Origin: NCEH01 sp043195135
GTDB taxonomy: Bacteria; Pseudomonadota; Alphaproteobacteria; Rhizobiales; Xanthobacteraceae
NCBI RefSeq assembly: GCF_043195135.1
Contig: NZ_JBAFWP010000011.1
DNA: 64,000 nt
Strand: one strand, 5' to 3'
Shown: in pieces, positions 33,398 to 41,845 of the stretch
Layout: every line of letters starts with the position of its first letter
Position numbering within the stretch: the stretch's first letter is position 1
Position numbers and translations under genes: made by a program
Notes under the pieces: model-generated
What the model was told of the DNA's origin: nothing
The model's input: the letters and a program-made list of their open reading frames with translations, nothing else
The model's database searches: none

Positions 33398-34456
33398 ATG
33401 TTTCAAGGTTTTACCCGTCGCACTCGCACCGACGAAGCCCCAAGCGAAGGCGAGGGCAGTCTCCACCCCGAGGTGGCACCCGCCGTGGACGCGCAAGGCG
33501 AGGTCGAGCCGCCGTGGAAGGCCGGCCGCAAGGGCGGCCCGAAGATCGCCCTGGCGCTGGGCGGCGGCGCCGCGCGCGGCTTCGCCCATATCGGCGTGAT
33601 GCGGGCGCTGGAAGCCCACGGCATCCGCCCGAGCGTGATCGCCGGCACCTCCATCGGCGCGGTGGTCGGCGGCATCTGGGCGGCCGGCAAGCTCGACGCG
33701 CTGGAGGATTGGGCACGCGGCCTCAACAAGCGCAACGTGCTCGGCTTTCTCGATCTCTCCCTCGGCGCGGCCGGCCTCATCGGCGGACGGCGGCTGATGG
33801 AGCGCATGCGCATCGAACTCGGCGATCTCACCATCGAGGATTTGCCGGTGGTGTTCGGCTGCATCGCCACCGAGCTCGGCACCGGCCATGAAATCTGGCT
33901 GACGCGCGGCGAACTGGTGGAGGCGATCCACGCGAGCTATTGCCTGCCGGGCATCTTCACTCCGGCCAAGGTGGGCGGGCGCTGGCTGATGGACGGCACG
34001 CTGGTCAATCCGGTGCCGGTCTCGGCGGCGCGCGCGCTCGGCGGGCGGATCGTGATCGCGGTCAATCTGAATTCAGAAATCTTCGGGCGCGGCACCGTGA
34101 TCCAGGACCATGGCAGCACCATCGCCGAAGTGGCCGATGTGGTCGTGGAGCACCAGAAGCAGGGGCTTTCGCGCATGCTGCGGCCCGACCGCATGCTGCG
34201 CCGGCAGTTCCTCTCCGGGCCGAGCGAGGGACCGCGCGGGATCTCGGCGGTTATGATCGACGCCTTCAACATCACCCAGGATCGCATCGCCCGCTCCCGC
34301 CTTGCGGGGGACCCGCCGGATGTCACGGTCTCGCCGAAGCTCGCCAAGATCGGCCTGTTCGATTTCCACCGCGCGGACGAAGCCATTGCCGCCGGGCGCG
34401 AGGCGGTGGAACGGATCGTGGACGATGTGCACAGTGCCATGGAGGCGCTGAAATAA
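33398..34456 (+). CDS. patatin-like phospholipase (RssA-type)
   Basis: This is a 352-residue probable lipid acyl hydrolase with a Ser-Asp dyad. The oxyanion-hole sequence LALGGGAARGFAHIGVM lies near residue 50, the nucleophile elbow GTSIGAVVGG supplies the serine, and the catalytic aspartate lies in LMDGTLVNPVPV. The first ~45 residues are an acidic, disordered-looking tail, and the C-terminal ~120 residues extend beyond the patatin core. CGGAGG precedes the ATG at 33398. It is cytoplasmic (no signal peptide). The physiological substrate is unknown, and there is no operon partner on this strand. Confidence 0.9.
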   Translation: MFQGFTRRTRTDEAPSEGEGSLHPEVAPAVDAQGEVEPPWKAGRKGGPKIALALGGGAARGFAHIGVMRALEAHGIRPSVIAGTSIGAVVGGIWAAGKLDALEDWARGLNKRNVLGFLDLSLGAAGLIGGRRLMERMRIELGDLTIEDLPVVFGCIATELGTGHEIWLTRGELVEAIHASYCLPGIFTPAKVGGRWLMDGTLVNPVPVSAARALGGRIVIAVNLNSEIFGRGTVIQDHGSTIAEVADVVVEHQKQGLSRMLRPDRMLRRQFLSGPSEGPRGISAVMIDAFNITQDRIARSRLAGDPPDVTVSPKLAKIGLFDFHRADEAIAAGREAVERIVDDVHSAMEALK

Positions 34457-34539
34457 GGGCGCCAAAATCGCCCGGCGGCGCATCCCGCGGGCGCGCCGGA
34501 TGCGCGGGCCAGGGCGCCGCGGCCCTGACCCGTGCCGTC

Positions 34540-34971
34540 TCAGGCGGTCATGATGTAGTCGCGCAGCTCGGCGCTCTCGCGCTCCATTTCCTCGACGCGA
34601 TACTTCACCACGTCGCCGATCGAGATGATGCCGACGAGCGTGTTGCCCGATACCACCGGAACGTGACGGAAGCGCCCGCGCGTCATGCGCTCCATGATGG
34701 CGGGAACGGTTTCGTCGGCGGTGCAGGTCACCACCGCCCGCGTCATCACGGAGGAGACCGGCTCGGAGAGCACCTCCGGCCCGCGCTCGCCGAGGATGCG
34801 GACCACGTCGCGCTCGGAAAGAATGCCTTCGAGGTGCCCGTCCGGCCCGGTGGCGACGATGGCACCGATGCGGTTCTGCGAAAGGCTCTGCACCGCTTCC
34901 GTGAGCGAGGCTTCCGGCGAGATCGTGACGAGACCCGATGTCTTGCGTTGAAGAATAATACCTACGGTCAT
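34540..34971 (-). CDS. tandem CBS-domain protein
   Basis: This 143-residue protein consists only of two CBS motifs (about residues 5-65 and 72-130). It resembles the DUF/HRP1-like group with LQRKTSGLVTISPEASLTEAV then NRIGAIVATGPDGHLEGILSERDVVRIL. The second motif has VPAIMERMTRGRFRHVPVVSGNTLVGIISIGDVV. Such Bateman modules bind adenine nucleotides and act as energy sensors. No enzymatic domain is attached, so it probably regulates a partner by contact. It is a single-gene unit. Confidence 0.92.
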   Translation of the reverse strand: MTVGIILQRKTSGLVTISPEASLTEAVQSLSQNRIGAIVATGPDGHLEGILSERDVVRILGERGPEVLSEPVSSVMTRAVVTCTADETVPAIMERMTRGRFRHVPVVSGNTLVGIISIGDVVKYRVEEMERESAELRDYIMTA

Positions 34972-35120
34972 GGCTGACCTCCATTCCCTAGTGAGAGGCG
35001 GATCCGGCGTTATTGACGCTCACCGGTATTGCCTTGAGGGAATGATCATCCGCGATGGCGCGATCCGCAACCCCGCATGACGGCGCGCGCGGATGATTGA
35101 CTGGTATTTCAGCACGGGCC

Positions 35121-35963
35121 TCAGCGCGGGGGGTGCGAAGGCACCGCCGCGCGGGGAATGGGGTCGAACAGGGGAAACAGCAGCAGGCCGGCGAAGAAGC
35201 CGCCCATATGCGCCTGCCACGCCACTTCCGCGCCCTCCGTGCCGGGCAGCGTGATGGCGGCGCCGAACAGGAAGTTCACCACCACCCAGACCGCGACGAA
35301 GGTGAGCACGCGCGGCTCGCGGAACGCGCCGAGAAGCGAGGCGGCCGGCGGATGCTCGGGCGCGCCGCGGACCGGGCGGCCAAGCGCGCCGCCGGGCGAG
35401 AAGGCAAAGCGCACCGCCGCCGCCATCGCCCCGGACACCATCGCCGAAGCGCCGATCATGGGCACCAGGGCGTCGGGATAGGCGATCAGATGGGCGAGCG
35501 CACCGGCCGCCGCCGTGACCACCATGAAGGCCAGGAAGCGCGGCGTGCCGAAGCGCCGCGCCACGGGCGTCGCGAACGCCAGCATCCACACGAGATTGAC
35601 GCCGAGATGCACGAGATTGGCGTGCAGGAAGGCATAGCTCACGAAGGTCCAGATGTCCGCCCCGACCCCGCCGGGCAGTGCGAACGTGGCGTCGTAGCGC
35701 GCCGGGATGAAGGCGAAATAGGCGAGCAGCATCACGTTGGACTGCTCGTCCAGCAGGAATTCGCGCGCGAACGCGATCGCCGCCATGACCAGGGCCAGCA
35801 GCGCCACGATGCCTGGAATGTTGAACACCGGCTCGCGGGGCGGCGCGCGGCGTGGATCGCTGAGGTCGAGCACGTCCCGCACATAAGGGGGCGCGGTGTC
35901 CGCAGCAAGGAAAAAGCGCGTGTGCCACAGCGCGGATCGCAGGCCGCGCCGGCGGCTGGCCAA
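35121..35963 (-). CDS. rhomboid-family intramembrane serine protease
   Basis: This is a polytopic inner-membrane protease of up to 280 residues. The rhomboid elements are FVSYAFLHANLVHLGVNLVWM (HxxxxHxxxN at 114-123), the catalytic serine in GASAMVSG (Ser173), and the catalytic histidine in WQAHMGGFFAGLL (His252). About six helices fit the basic rhomboid core. An in-frame stop lies six codons upstream of TTG 35963, and no ATG is available before the first helix, so translation begins at TTG 35963 or at a GTG further in. The start is uncertain; the substrate is unknown. Confidence 0.88.
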   Translation of the reverse strand: MASRRRGLRSALWHTRFFLAADTAPPYVRDVLDLSDPRRAPPREPVFNIPGIVALLALVMAAIAFAREFLLDEQSNVMLLAYFAFIPARYDATFALPGGVGADIWTFVSYAFLHANLVHLGVNLVWMLAFATPVARRFGTPRFLAFMVVTAAAGALAHLIAYPDALVPMIGASAMVSGAMAAAVRFAFSPGGALGRPVRGAPEHPPAASLLGAFREPRVLTFVAVWVVVNFLFGAAITLPGTEGAEVAWQAHMGGFFAGLLLFPLFDPIPRAAVPSHPPR

Positions 35964-36060
35964 GGTCGTTAACGGCAGTTAAGGTTAATGAAAGGTTGAC
36001 GGCGCGAATGCGGCGAACCTCAGGCATTATGAAGTTGTTAACCCCTCGCGACAGCGTGCC

Positions 36061-36699
36061 ATGCCGTTTCACATCGCTCGAAAGCTTCTGCTCGCGGTCC
36101 TGCTCGTTGCGGGTGCCGGCAGCGCCGTCGCCGGCGACCGGCGCTATGCGAGCCTTCCGCCCGCGCTGATGCCGCATCTCCAGGCGGTGGGGGGCACCTC
36201 CGCCCCCATCGGCTATGTGCGCTTCTGCGCCGAGAATAAGGGTGACTGCGTCGCCGAGGGCGATCTCATCGCCGAGGCGCCGCTGGACGCCGCACATCTG
36301 GCGGCGCTCGATCAGGTGAACCGCAGCTTCAACACTTCCATCACGCCCATGACCGACATGGACCATTATGGCGAGGTGGAGCGCTGGGCCTATCCCGACG
36401 ACGGAAAGGGCGATTGCGAGGATTACGTCCTCGCCAAGCGGCGGGCGCTGATCGGCCTCGGCTGGCCGGCCTCGGTCCTGCTCATCACGGTGGTGCGCGA
36501 CAAGGAAGGCGACGGCCACGCCGTGCTCACCGTCGTCACCGACCGCGGCGACCTGATCCTCGACAATCAGGAAAATCAGATCCTGCCCTGGCAGGATACC
36601 GGCTATCGCTACGTGAAGCGCCAGTCGCAGGGCGATCCCACGCTGTGGGTTTCCCTGGGCGACACGCGCTCTCCCCCGGTGGTGGGCGGCGGCCGCTGA
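36061..36699 (+). CDS. BTLCP: bacterial transglutaminase-like cysteine peptidase (DUF920)
   Basis: This is a 212-residue periplasmic protein with a signal peptide (1-25, ending AVAG). The catalytic triad of the BTLCP family is visible: Cys119 in GKGDCEDYVLAKR, His153 in GDGHAVLTVVT, and Asp168 in ILDNQ. Members often accompany type I secretion of large adhesins (LapG-like family), cleaving them at the cell surface. Here it is a lone gene, although two large surface proteins (tpsA and the autotransporter) are encoded elsewhere in the window. An involvement with them would be speculative. Confidence 0.9.
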   Translation: MPFHIARKLLLAVLLVAGAGSAVAGDRRYASLPPALMPHLQAVGGTSAPIGYVRFCAENKGDCVAEGDLIAEAPLDAAHLAALDQVNRSFNTSITPMTDMDHYGEVERWAYPDDGKGDCEDYVLAKRRALIGLGWPASVLLITVVRDKEGDGHAVLTVVTDRGDLILDNQENQILPWQDTGYRYVKRQSQGDPTLWVSLGDTRSPPVVGGGR

Positions 36700-36744
36700 G
36701 CCGCCCCTTCCCGTCGCCTTCCCTTACTGTGCCTGCTGCCCGCC

Positions 36745-37275
36745 TCAGTCGATCCGCTTGAGGCTGGAGGCGAAGCGCTTCCAATTCGCCCGATACCGCT
36801 GCGCCGCGCCCTTGAGGGCGGCGATGGCGCCTTCATCCAATTCCCGCACCACCCGCGCCGGGGCGCCCACGATGAGGGAATTGTCGGGAAACGCCTTGCC
36901 CTCGGTCACCAGGGCATTGCTGCCCACCAGCGAATTGCGCCCGATCCGCGCGCCGTTCAGCACGGTCGCGCCCATGCCGATGAGGCTGTCGTCGCCGACC
37001 GTGCACCCGTGCAGGATCGCCATATGGCCGACGGTGACGCCCGCGCCGAGATGCAGCGGAAACCCCGGATCCGTATGGAGCACGCAGTTTTCCTGGATGT
37101 TCGTGCCGTGGCCGATGAAAATCGGCTCGTTATCGCCCCGGAGCACCGCGCCGAACCACACGCTCGCCTCCTCCGAGACGATCACGCGGCCGATCAGGGT
37201 GGCGTCGGGCGCGATCCAATAGCGGCCCGTGGCCGGCACGTCCGGGCCGACCCCGTCCAGGGAATACAGCGGCAT
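36745..37275 (-). CDS. gamma-carbonic anhydrase-like protein (left-handed beta-helix)
   Basis: This 176-residue protein consists of hexapeptide repeats forming a left-handed parallel beta-helix, with a C-terminal helix. Candidate zinc histidines lie in ENCVLHTDPGFPLHLG and VTVGHMAILHGC, the arrangement of the YrdA/CaiE/PaaY group. The ATG at 37275 is preceded by GGGGAG; a TTG nine bases upstream is less likely. Members hydrate CO2 or bind acyl-CoA, and many have weak or no anhydrase activity. It converges with the BTLCP gene across 45 bp and has no operon partner. Confidence 0.9.
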   Translation of the reverse strand: MPLYSLDGVGPDVPATGRYWIAPDATLIGRVIVSEEASVWFGAVLRGDNEPIFIGHGTNIQENCVLHTDPGFPLHLGAGVTVGHMAILHGCTVGDDSLIGMGATVLNGARIGRNSLVGSNALVTEGKAFPDNSLIVGAPARVVRELDEGAIAALKGAAQRYRANWKRFASSLKRID

Positions 37276-37399
37276 GGATCCCAATCTCCCCGCGCCCTTC
37301 GCCTGGCGCGTTCCGCTCCCTGCCTAGCGCGCCTTGGCATCCGGGGCTAGGTGGCCGCGCCGCGGGCGCCTGCCCCGGCGCGGCGCAAGATGCGCGGGA

Positions 37400-38047
37400 T
37401 CAGGCGGCGCGGCCCGGAAGATCGGGGCAATCCGCCGCAGCCACCTGGCGGCCACCGTCGCACGGCCCAGGCGATGAAGCCGCGTCCGGCGCGCATCCGG
37501 CAGCGCCCTTCTCGGCGGTCTTGACCGGCGCGGTCTCGGGCGCGACCGCTCCGGGATCGCGTGCTCCGCCCTGCCCCTTGCCCTCTTCCCGCGCACGATC
37601 GGCGAGAAGCGCATATTCCATCCGCAGCTTTTCGAGCGTCGTCTCGTCCAGGTCCTCCAGATCCAGCAGCGCGTTGCGCGGCCCCTCGGTGCGGGCGATG
37701 AGTTCGTCGAGCTTGATCTGGAGTGCGGCGGTGTCGCGATTCTGGCTGTTCTGGATCAGGAACACCATCAGGAAGGTGACGATGGTGGTGGAGGTGTTGA
37801 TGATCAGCTGCCAAGTATCATTGTAACCGAACAGCGGCCCGGTCGCGCCCCAGACCAGGATAATGACGACCGCGCACACGAAGGTCGCCGGCTTGCCGGC
37901 ATAGCGCGAAACCTCCTGCGCCAGGCGGGTGAAGAAAGGGCGCGGCGCGCGGCCGCGCTCCACCTGCCGCGCGTCGGGAAGCTGCGTGGGCTGCGAGAGG
38001 GAAGATGGGGCGGGAGAAGATGGGGCGGGAGAAGATGGGGCGGTCAT
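37400..38047 (-). CDS. low-affinity iron permease family protein
   Basis: This is a 215-residue membrane protein with two close helices (about 57-72 and 82-100). The segments RYAGKPATFVCAVVIILVWGATGPLFGYNDTWQLIINTSTTIVTFLMVFLIQN and ALQIKLDELI are typical of the small bacterial relatives of fungal Fet4. The N-terminus contains a repeated SSPAP sequence from a 15-bp DNA repeat. The C-terminal ~70 residues are charged then alanine/glycine-rich and poorly conserved. Despite the family name, transport of iron by the bacterial form is not well proven. Confidence 0.82.
   Translation of the reverse strand: MTAPSSPAPSSPAPSSLSQPTQLPDARQVERGRAPRPFFTRLAQEVSRYAGKPATFVCAVVIILVWGATGPLFGYNDTWQLIINTSTTIVTFLMVFLIQNSQNRDTAALQIKLDELIARTEGPRNALLDLEDLDETTLEKLRMEYALLADRAREEGKGQGGARDPGAVAPETAPVKTAEKGAAGCAPDAASSPGPCDGGRQVAAADCPDLPGRAA
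38001..38043 (-). repeat. 15-bp tandem repeat (2.9 copies) at the start of the iron-permease gene
   Basis: The unit GAAGATGGGGCGGGA begins at 38001, 38016 and 38031 and runs to 38043. It encodes SSPAP repeats directly after the start codon on the minus strand. The repeat keeps the reading frame, so copy-number change would only vary the length of the tail. Confidence 0.9.
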
Positions 38048-38168
38048 GGCTGTGTTTCCTGTTCAAGGATGGAACGTGCAGCCGTGCTCGAGGTTCCTCA
38101 CCATGAGCGGTGCAATGGGGGCGCAGCCGGCGCCCCCACCCCGCTCATTCACGCGAAAAGGCCCATCC

Positions 38169-38591
38169 ATGACCGTCGCCATGATCCTGTTGCCCCTGTT
38201 CGTGGAAGTGGGCCTCACCTTCCTGCTGCTGTTCGCGCTTTTTCCGGTGCGGATGCGCGCCCTCTCCAGCGGCGAGGTCTCCCATGCCGCCGCAGCCGAG
38301 AACACGGCCGCCTATCCGCCCCGCGCCCAGCGCTTCGCCAATGCCTTTTCCAACCAGTTCGAACTGCCGGTGCTGTTCTATGTGATCACCGTGCTGGCCC
38401 TGTTCACGCGCAAGGCGGATATCGTCTTCGTGGTGCTCGCCTGGGTGTTCGTGATCTCCCGCATCGTCCATGCCTTCGTGTTCACCACGTCCAACCGGCT
38501 GCACCTGCGCTTCTCCGCCTATGCGGTGGGCGCCGTGGCCCTGGCCATCATGTGGGTGCTGTTCGCGCTGGCCATCCTCCTCAACGTGTGA
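38169..38591 (+). CDS. MAPEG-family membrane protein
   Basis: This is a 140-residue four-helix membrane protein. The ERxxNxxE-like region is replaced by the prokaryotic MAPEG pattern with QRFANAFSNQFELPVLFYVITVLALF. A later RIVHAFVFTTSNRLHLRFSAY fits the conserved arginine-containing loop. MAPEG members are glutathione-linked or eicosanoid-type enzymes, and bacterial ones are mostly of unknown function. It lies 72 bp before the nucleosidase-like gene on the same strand. Confidence 0.88.
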   Translation: MTVAMILLPLFVEVGLTFLLLFALFPVRMRALSSGEVSHAAAAENTAAYPPRAQRFANAFSNQFELPVLFYVITVLALFTRKADIVFVVLAWVFVISRIVHAFVFTTSNRLHLRFSAYAVGAVALAIMWVLFALAILLNV

Positions 38592-38663
38592 GGCGCGGGT
38601 GATTGACAGGACCGCCGCGCCAGCCGAGGAGTGCGGCTCACGCATTTCCCGGATTGCCCTGCG

Positions 38664-39335
38664 ATGGAAGACCCGTCCCGCCACGTCCGCGCCGTCGGCG
38701 ATCTCGAAATCCTGTTCGTCATGGCGACGCAGATGGAATACGGGCCCCATCTGCGCGCGCGCATCGATCCCCTGATCACCGGCGTCGGCCCGGTGGAGGC
38801 GGCGATGGCGACCACCCATGCGCTTGCCCACCTCGCCGCCGCCGACGCCTTGCCCGACCTCGTGTTCACCCTCGGCTCGGCGGGGGCGCGCGCGCTGGAG
38901 CATGCCGGCATCTATCAGGTCTCGCACCTCGCCTATCGGGACATGGACGCGTCCCCGCTCGGTTTCGAGAAGGGGCGCACGCCGTTTCTCGACCTGCCGG
39001 CCCTGGTGGAAATTCCCCACCAGATTCCCGGCATCGCGGCGGCGTCGCTCTCCACCGGCGGGGCCATCATCTCCGGCGCGGCCTATGATTCCATTGCCTG
39101 CGACATGGTGGACATGGAAACCTTCGCGGTGCTGCGTGCGGCCCAGCGGTTCGGCGTGCCGCTGGTGGGCCTGCGCGGCATCAGCGACGGGCGCTCCGAA
39201 TTGTCGCGCTATGAAGACTGGACCGAATATCTGCATGTGATCGACGAACGGCTCGCTGCCGCGCTCGATCATTTCGAGGCCCAGGTGAAAGCCGGCGCCT
39301 TCCTTCTTGCCCCCCTTCTTGCCCCAAGGACCTGA
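38664..39335 (+). CDS. MTA/SAH nucleosidase-like phosphorylase-superfamily protein
   Basis: This 223-residue protein has the purine nucleoside phosphorylase (PNP_UDP) fold. The sequence ILFVMATQMEYGP is followed by LITGVGPVEAAMATTHAL and LVFTLGSAGA. The nucleotide-binding end CDMVDMETFAVLRAAQRFGVPLVGLRGISDGRSE contains the conserved MVDMETxAV and the catalytic aspartate in SDG. It probably hydrolyses methylthioadenosine or S-adenosylhomocysteine. The ATG at 38664 begins the conserved part; an upstream in-frame start at 38631 would add 11 residues. rsmB starts 5 bp after the stop, indicating an operon. Confidence 0.87.
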   Translation: MEDPSRHVRAVGDLEILFVMATQMEYGPHLRARIDPLITGVGPVEAAMATTHALAHLAAADALPDLVFTLGSAGARALEHAGIYQVSHLAYRDMDASPLGFEKGRTPFLDLPALVEIPHQIPGIAAASLSTGGAIISGAAYDSIACDMVDMETFAVLRAAQRFGVPLVGLRGISDGRSELSRYEDWTEYLHVIDERLAAALDHFEAQVKAGAFLLAPLLAPRT

Positions 39336-39340
39336 TTGAA

Positions 39341-40639
39341 TTGATCCCCTCAGCCCGCCTGTCCGCCGCCATCGAGGTGCTTGGCGATATCGCCGCAAAG
39401 CGCCGCCCCGCCGGCGACAGCCTCAAGGAATGGGGCCTCGCCCACCGCTTCGCCGGCTCGGGCGATCGCGCCGCCATTTCCGGCCTCGTGTTCGACACCT
39501 TGCGCCGCCGCGCTTCGGCCGCGTACGTGATGGGCGCGGATACGCCGCGCGCTCTCGTGCTCGGCACGCTTGCGGTGATGCGCGGGCTCGATCTCGACGC
39601 CATCTCGCGCCTGTGCGACGGCGCCCGCTTCGCCCCTGCGCCTTTGAGCGCGGAGGAAGCCGCGCGCCTCGCCAATCCGAGCCTGGAGGGCGCCGCCCCC
39701 TGGGTGAAGGGCGATTACGCCCAATGGCTCGATCCCTATCTGAACGTCGTGTTCGGCGAGGAGCGTGTCGAGGAGGGCCGCGCGCTCGCCGCCCGCGCCC
39801 CGCTGGACCTGCGGGTGAACACGCTGAAATCCACCCCCGAAGCCACGCTGGCCGAACTCTCCCATCTCTCGCCCCAGCCGGGCCAATGGTCGCCGCTGTC
39901 GCTGCGCATCATCCTCGATGCGGAGGGCAAGGCCCCGCCCCTCACCTCGGAGGGCGCGTTCGTCAAAGGCGAAGTGGAGGTGCAGGACGAGGGGTCGCAG
40001 ATCGCCGCCATCCTCGCGAGCCCCCTGCCCGGCTCGCAGGTGCTGGACCTGTGCGCCGGCGCCGGCGGCAAGACGCTCGAATTCGCCGCCCTCATGGACA
40101 ATAAGGGCCAGCTCTACGCCCATGATTCCGACATTCGCCGCCTGAAGCCGATCCACGAGCGCCTCGCCCGCGCCGGTGTGCGCAATGTGCAGATCCGCGC
40201 GCCGCGCGGCGATGCCGACGTGCTCGCCGACCTCGCCGGACAGATGGACCTGGTTCTGGTGGATGCGCCCTGCACGGGCACCGGCACCTGGCGGCGCAAC
40301 CCGGACGCGAAATGGCGCATGCGCCCCGGTGCCCTGGCGGAGCGCACCGCCGAGCAGGCCAAGATCCTGGAAAGCGCCACCCGCTATGTGAAGAGCGGCG
40401 GCCGCCTGGCTTATGTCACCTGCTCGCTGCTGGATGTGGAAAACGGCGCCCAGATCCGGGCCCTGCTGGAGAAGCACCCGGACTTTTCGGTGGTTCCGCC
40501 GGTGGAAGCGGTGCTGGCGCTGGGCGCCCCCGGCCTCGCCTTGCGCACCGCCGCTCTGGAAAGCCCCGAAGGCCTGCTGCTGACGCCGCGGCGGACCGGG
40601 ACCGACGGTTTTTTTGTGAGCGTGTTGCGACGAAGCTGA
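39341..40639 (+). CDS. rsmB: 16S rRNA m5C methyltransferase, RsmB/NOP family
   Basis: This 432-residue enzyme is SAM-dependent and forms 5-methylcytosine in rRNA. An N-terminal NusB-like helical domain (about 1-140) is followed by the Rossmann methyltransferase core with VLDLCAGAGGKTLEFAAL. The two catalytic cysteines lie in DAPCTGTGTWRRNPDAKWR and YVTCSLLDVENGAQI. The start appears to be TTG 39341, with no upstream ATG in frame close by. It lies 5 bp downstream of the nucleosidase gene. The exact rRNA position is not certain from sequence. Confidence 0.92.
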   Translation: MIPSARLSAAIEVLGDIAAKRRPAGDSLKEWGLAHRFAGSGDRAAISGLVFDTLRRRASAAYVMGADTPRALVLGTLAVMRGLDLDAISRLCDGARFAPAPLSAEEAARLANPSLEGAAPWVKGDYAQWLDPYLNVVFGEERVEEGRALAARAPLDLRVNTLKSTPEATLAELSHLSPQPGQWSPLSLRIILDAEGKAPPLTSEGAFVKGEVEVQDEGSQIAAILASPLPGSQVLDLCAGAGGKTLEFAALMDNKGQLYAHDSDIRRLKPIHERLARAGVRNVQIRAPRGDADVLADLAGQMDLVLVDAPCTGTGTWRRNPDAKWRMRPGALAERTAEQAKILESATRYVKSGGRLAYVTCSLLDVENGAQIRALLEKHPDFSVVPPVEAVLALGAPGLALRTAALESPEGLLLTPRRTGTDGFFVSVLRRS

Positions 40640-40712
40640 TATTTCAATTATTGGTTGTATTTCTGGCTCCGCCAATCGATAGTCTGCCGTGATGGCATAC
40701 GGGGGCGTTGCT

Positions 40713-41375
40713 ATGAATGTGGAATATTGGAAGCTCGGCATCAGCATCGCCGATGTCATCACGAAATCGGCGATCGCTGTGGTGCTCGGTCTTGCGACCT
40801 ACAGCCTCAACCAGGAGGGGCAGAGGTCGAACACCGAAAAGGAAAGGTTCAACAGGGAGACGGCCTGTTGGGGCGTGCTGAAGGACACGATGGATTTCGT
40901 CGCTTCCCAGGACAATCTGCAAGGCGAGCAAGTAAACGCTATACGCGCGCTTCTTCCAAAGTCGTGCAATACGGACGATCCACAATCGACAGGCTTCAGC
41001 GCGCTGCTGCTGGCCCTGCTTCCAAACAAGACCCCACAATTGCCCTCAATCCCCCCGGGCTCCGGCAGTGCCGCGACGACCATCCAGCCGTCCGGCGCGT
41101 CTCCCAGGACCCAATGGGTGGCCGTGGGTTTCGCCGGGACGTCCGATTTCAACTTCACAGCGCCCGACGGCACCCCATTGACCGGTGCGCCGAAGGCCGG
41201 TGATTTGATCGAGGCGCGCTGGTCGGTCTATGTGCGGCCGAGCGCGGCCGGCTGGGGCACCACGCTCGCCACCTTGCGCTCGGGGCAATGCTTCAAGGTC
41301 GCCGCGACGCAATCCCTTGCCGCCGGCTCCTTGATGCAGATCTGGGCATCCGGCGCACCGGCGCCCTGCCCTTAG
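40713..41375 (+). CDS. membrane-anchored hypothetical protein
   Basis: This 220-residue protein has one N-terminal membrane segment (about residues 10-30, ADVITKSAIAVVLGLATYSL) and then a charged stretch. A proline/serine-rich linker (about 108-135) leads to a C-terminal ~85-residue domain with RWSVYVRPSAAGWG and RSGQCFKVAATQ, which looks like a bacterial SH3-type fold. I do not recognise a family. The ATG at 40713 follows GGGGGCG, though an upstream in-frame ATG at 40692 exists. Base composition in the first third is less GC-rich than in the flanking rsmB and guaA. It may be a recent insertion between those two core genes. Confidence 0.6.
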   Translation: MNVEYWKLGISIADVITKSAIAVVLGLATYSLNQEGQRSNTEKERFNRETACWGVLKDTMDFVASQDNLQGEQVNAIRALLPKSCNTDDPQSTGFSALLLALLPNKTPQLPSIPPGSGSAATTIQPSGASPRTQWVAVGFAGTSDFNFTAPDGTPLTGAPKAGDLIEARWSVYVRPSAAGWGTTLATLRSGQCFKVAATQSLAAGSLMQIWASGAPAPCP

Positions 41376-41454
41376 CCTGGAACCTTCCCCTCTCCTGAAG
41401 CGTCCTTAGCGCAGAGGTTGCGCTCGCGCGCCCATCGGAACCCGGGAGATTGCC

Positions 41455-41676
41455 ATGTTCATCATCCGCCTGCTTGTCCTGCTCGTCGTCGCCGTCGGCG
41501 GGTATTGGGCCTATTATGTCTTCGCCGCCCCCTCCCCCTATGACCAGATCGGCGTCGCCATCAATTCCCATCTGCCGGAAGAGGCACGGGCCTATGGCTG
41601 CGTGGAGCTGAAGAAGCGCCATTCCACCGCCAACGCCGCCCCCGAGGGATGCGAAGGACATTGGGCATCGATCTGA
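41455..41676 (+). CDS. small membrane or secreted protein, unknown
   Basis: This 73-residue protein begins with a single hydrophobic segment (residues 3-23, then YYVF). A short soluble tail follows with two cysteines (YGCVELKKRH and PEGCEGHW). The ATG at 41455 is preceded by GGGAG at good spacing, which supports expression. It lies between the hypothetical gene and guaA. The paired cysteines in a probably periplasmic tail could form a disulfide. No family is recognised. Confidence 0.6.
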   Translation: MFIIRLLVLLVVAVGGYWAYYVFAAPSPYDQIGVAINSHLPEEARAYGCVELKKRHSTANAAPEGCEGHWASI

Positions 41677-41845
41677 CGCCGCCGGCGCGGGACAAGCGCA
41701 TGCCTCGGTCGCGGGCGGCGGCCGCCCTGCGTCCACGGCATGCGTGAGCCGCGCGCCGCGGAGCGGCGCGCGCTTTTGCAATTCGCGACTTTGCCGTTAA
41801 AGGAGGGCGCAATCCTCGCCCCTCCCGCCGGAAAGCCGCGCCGCC

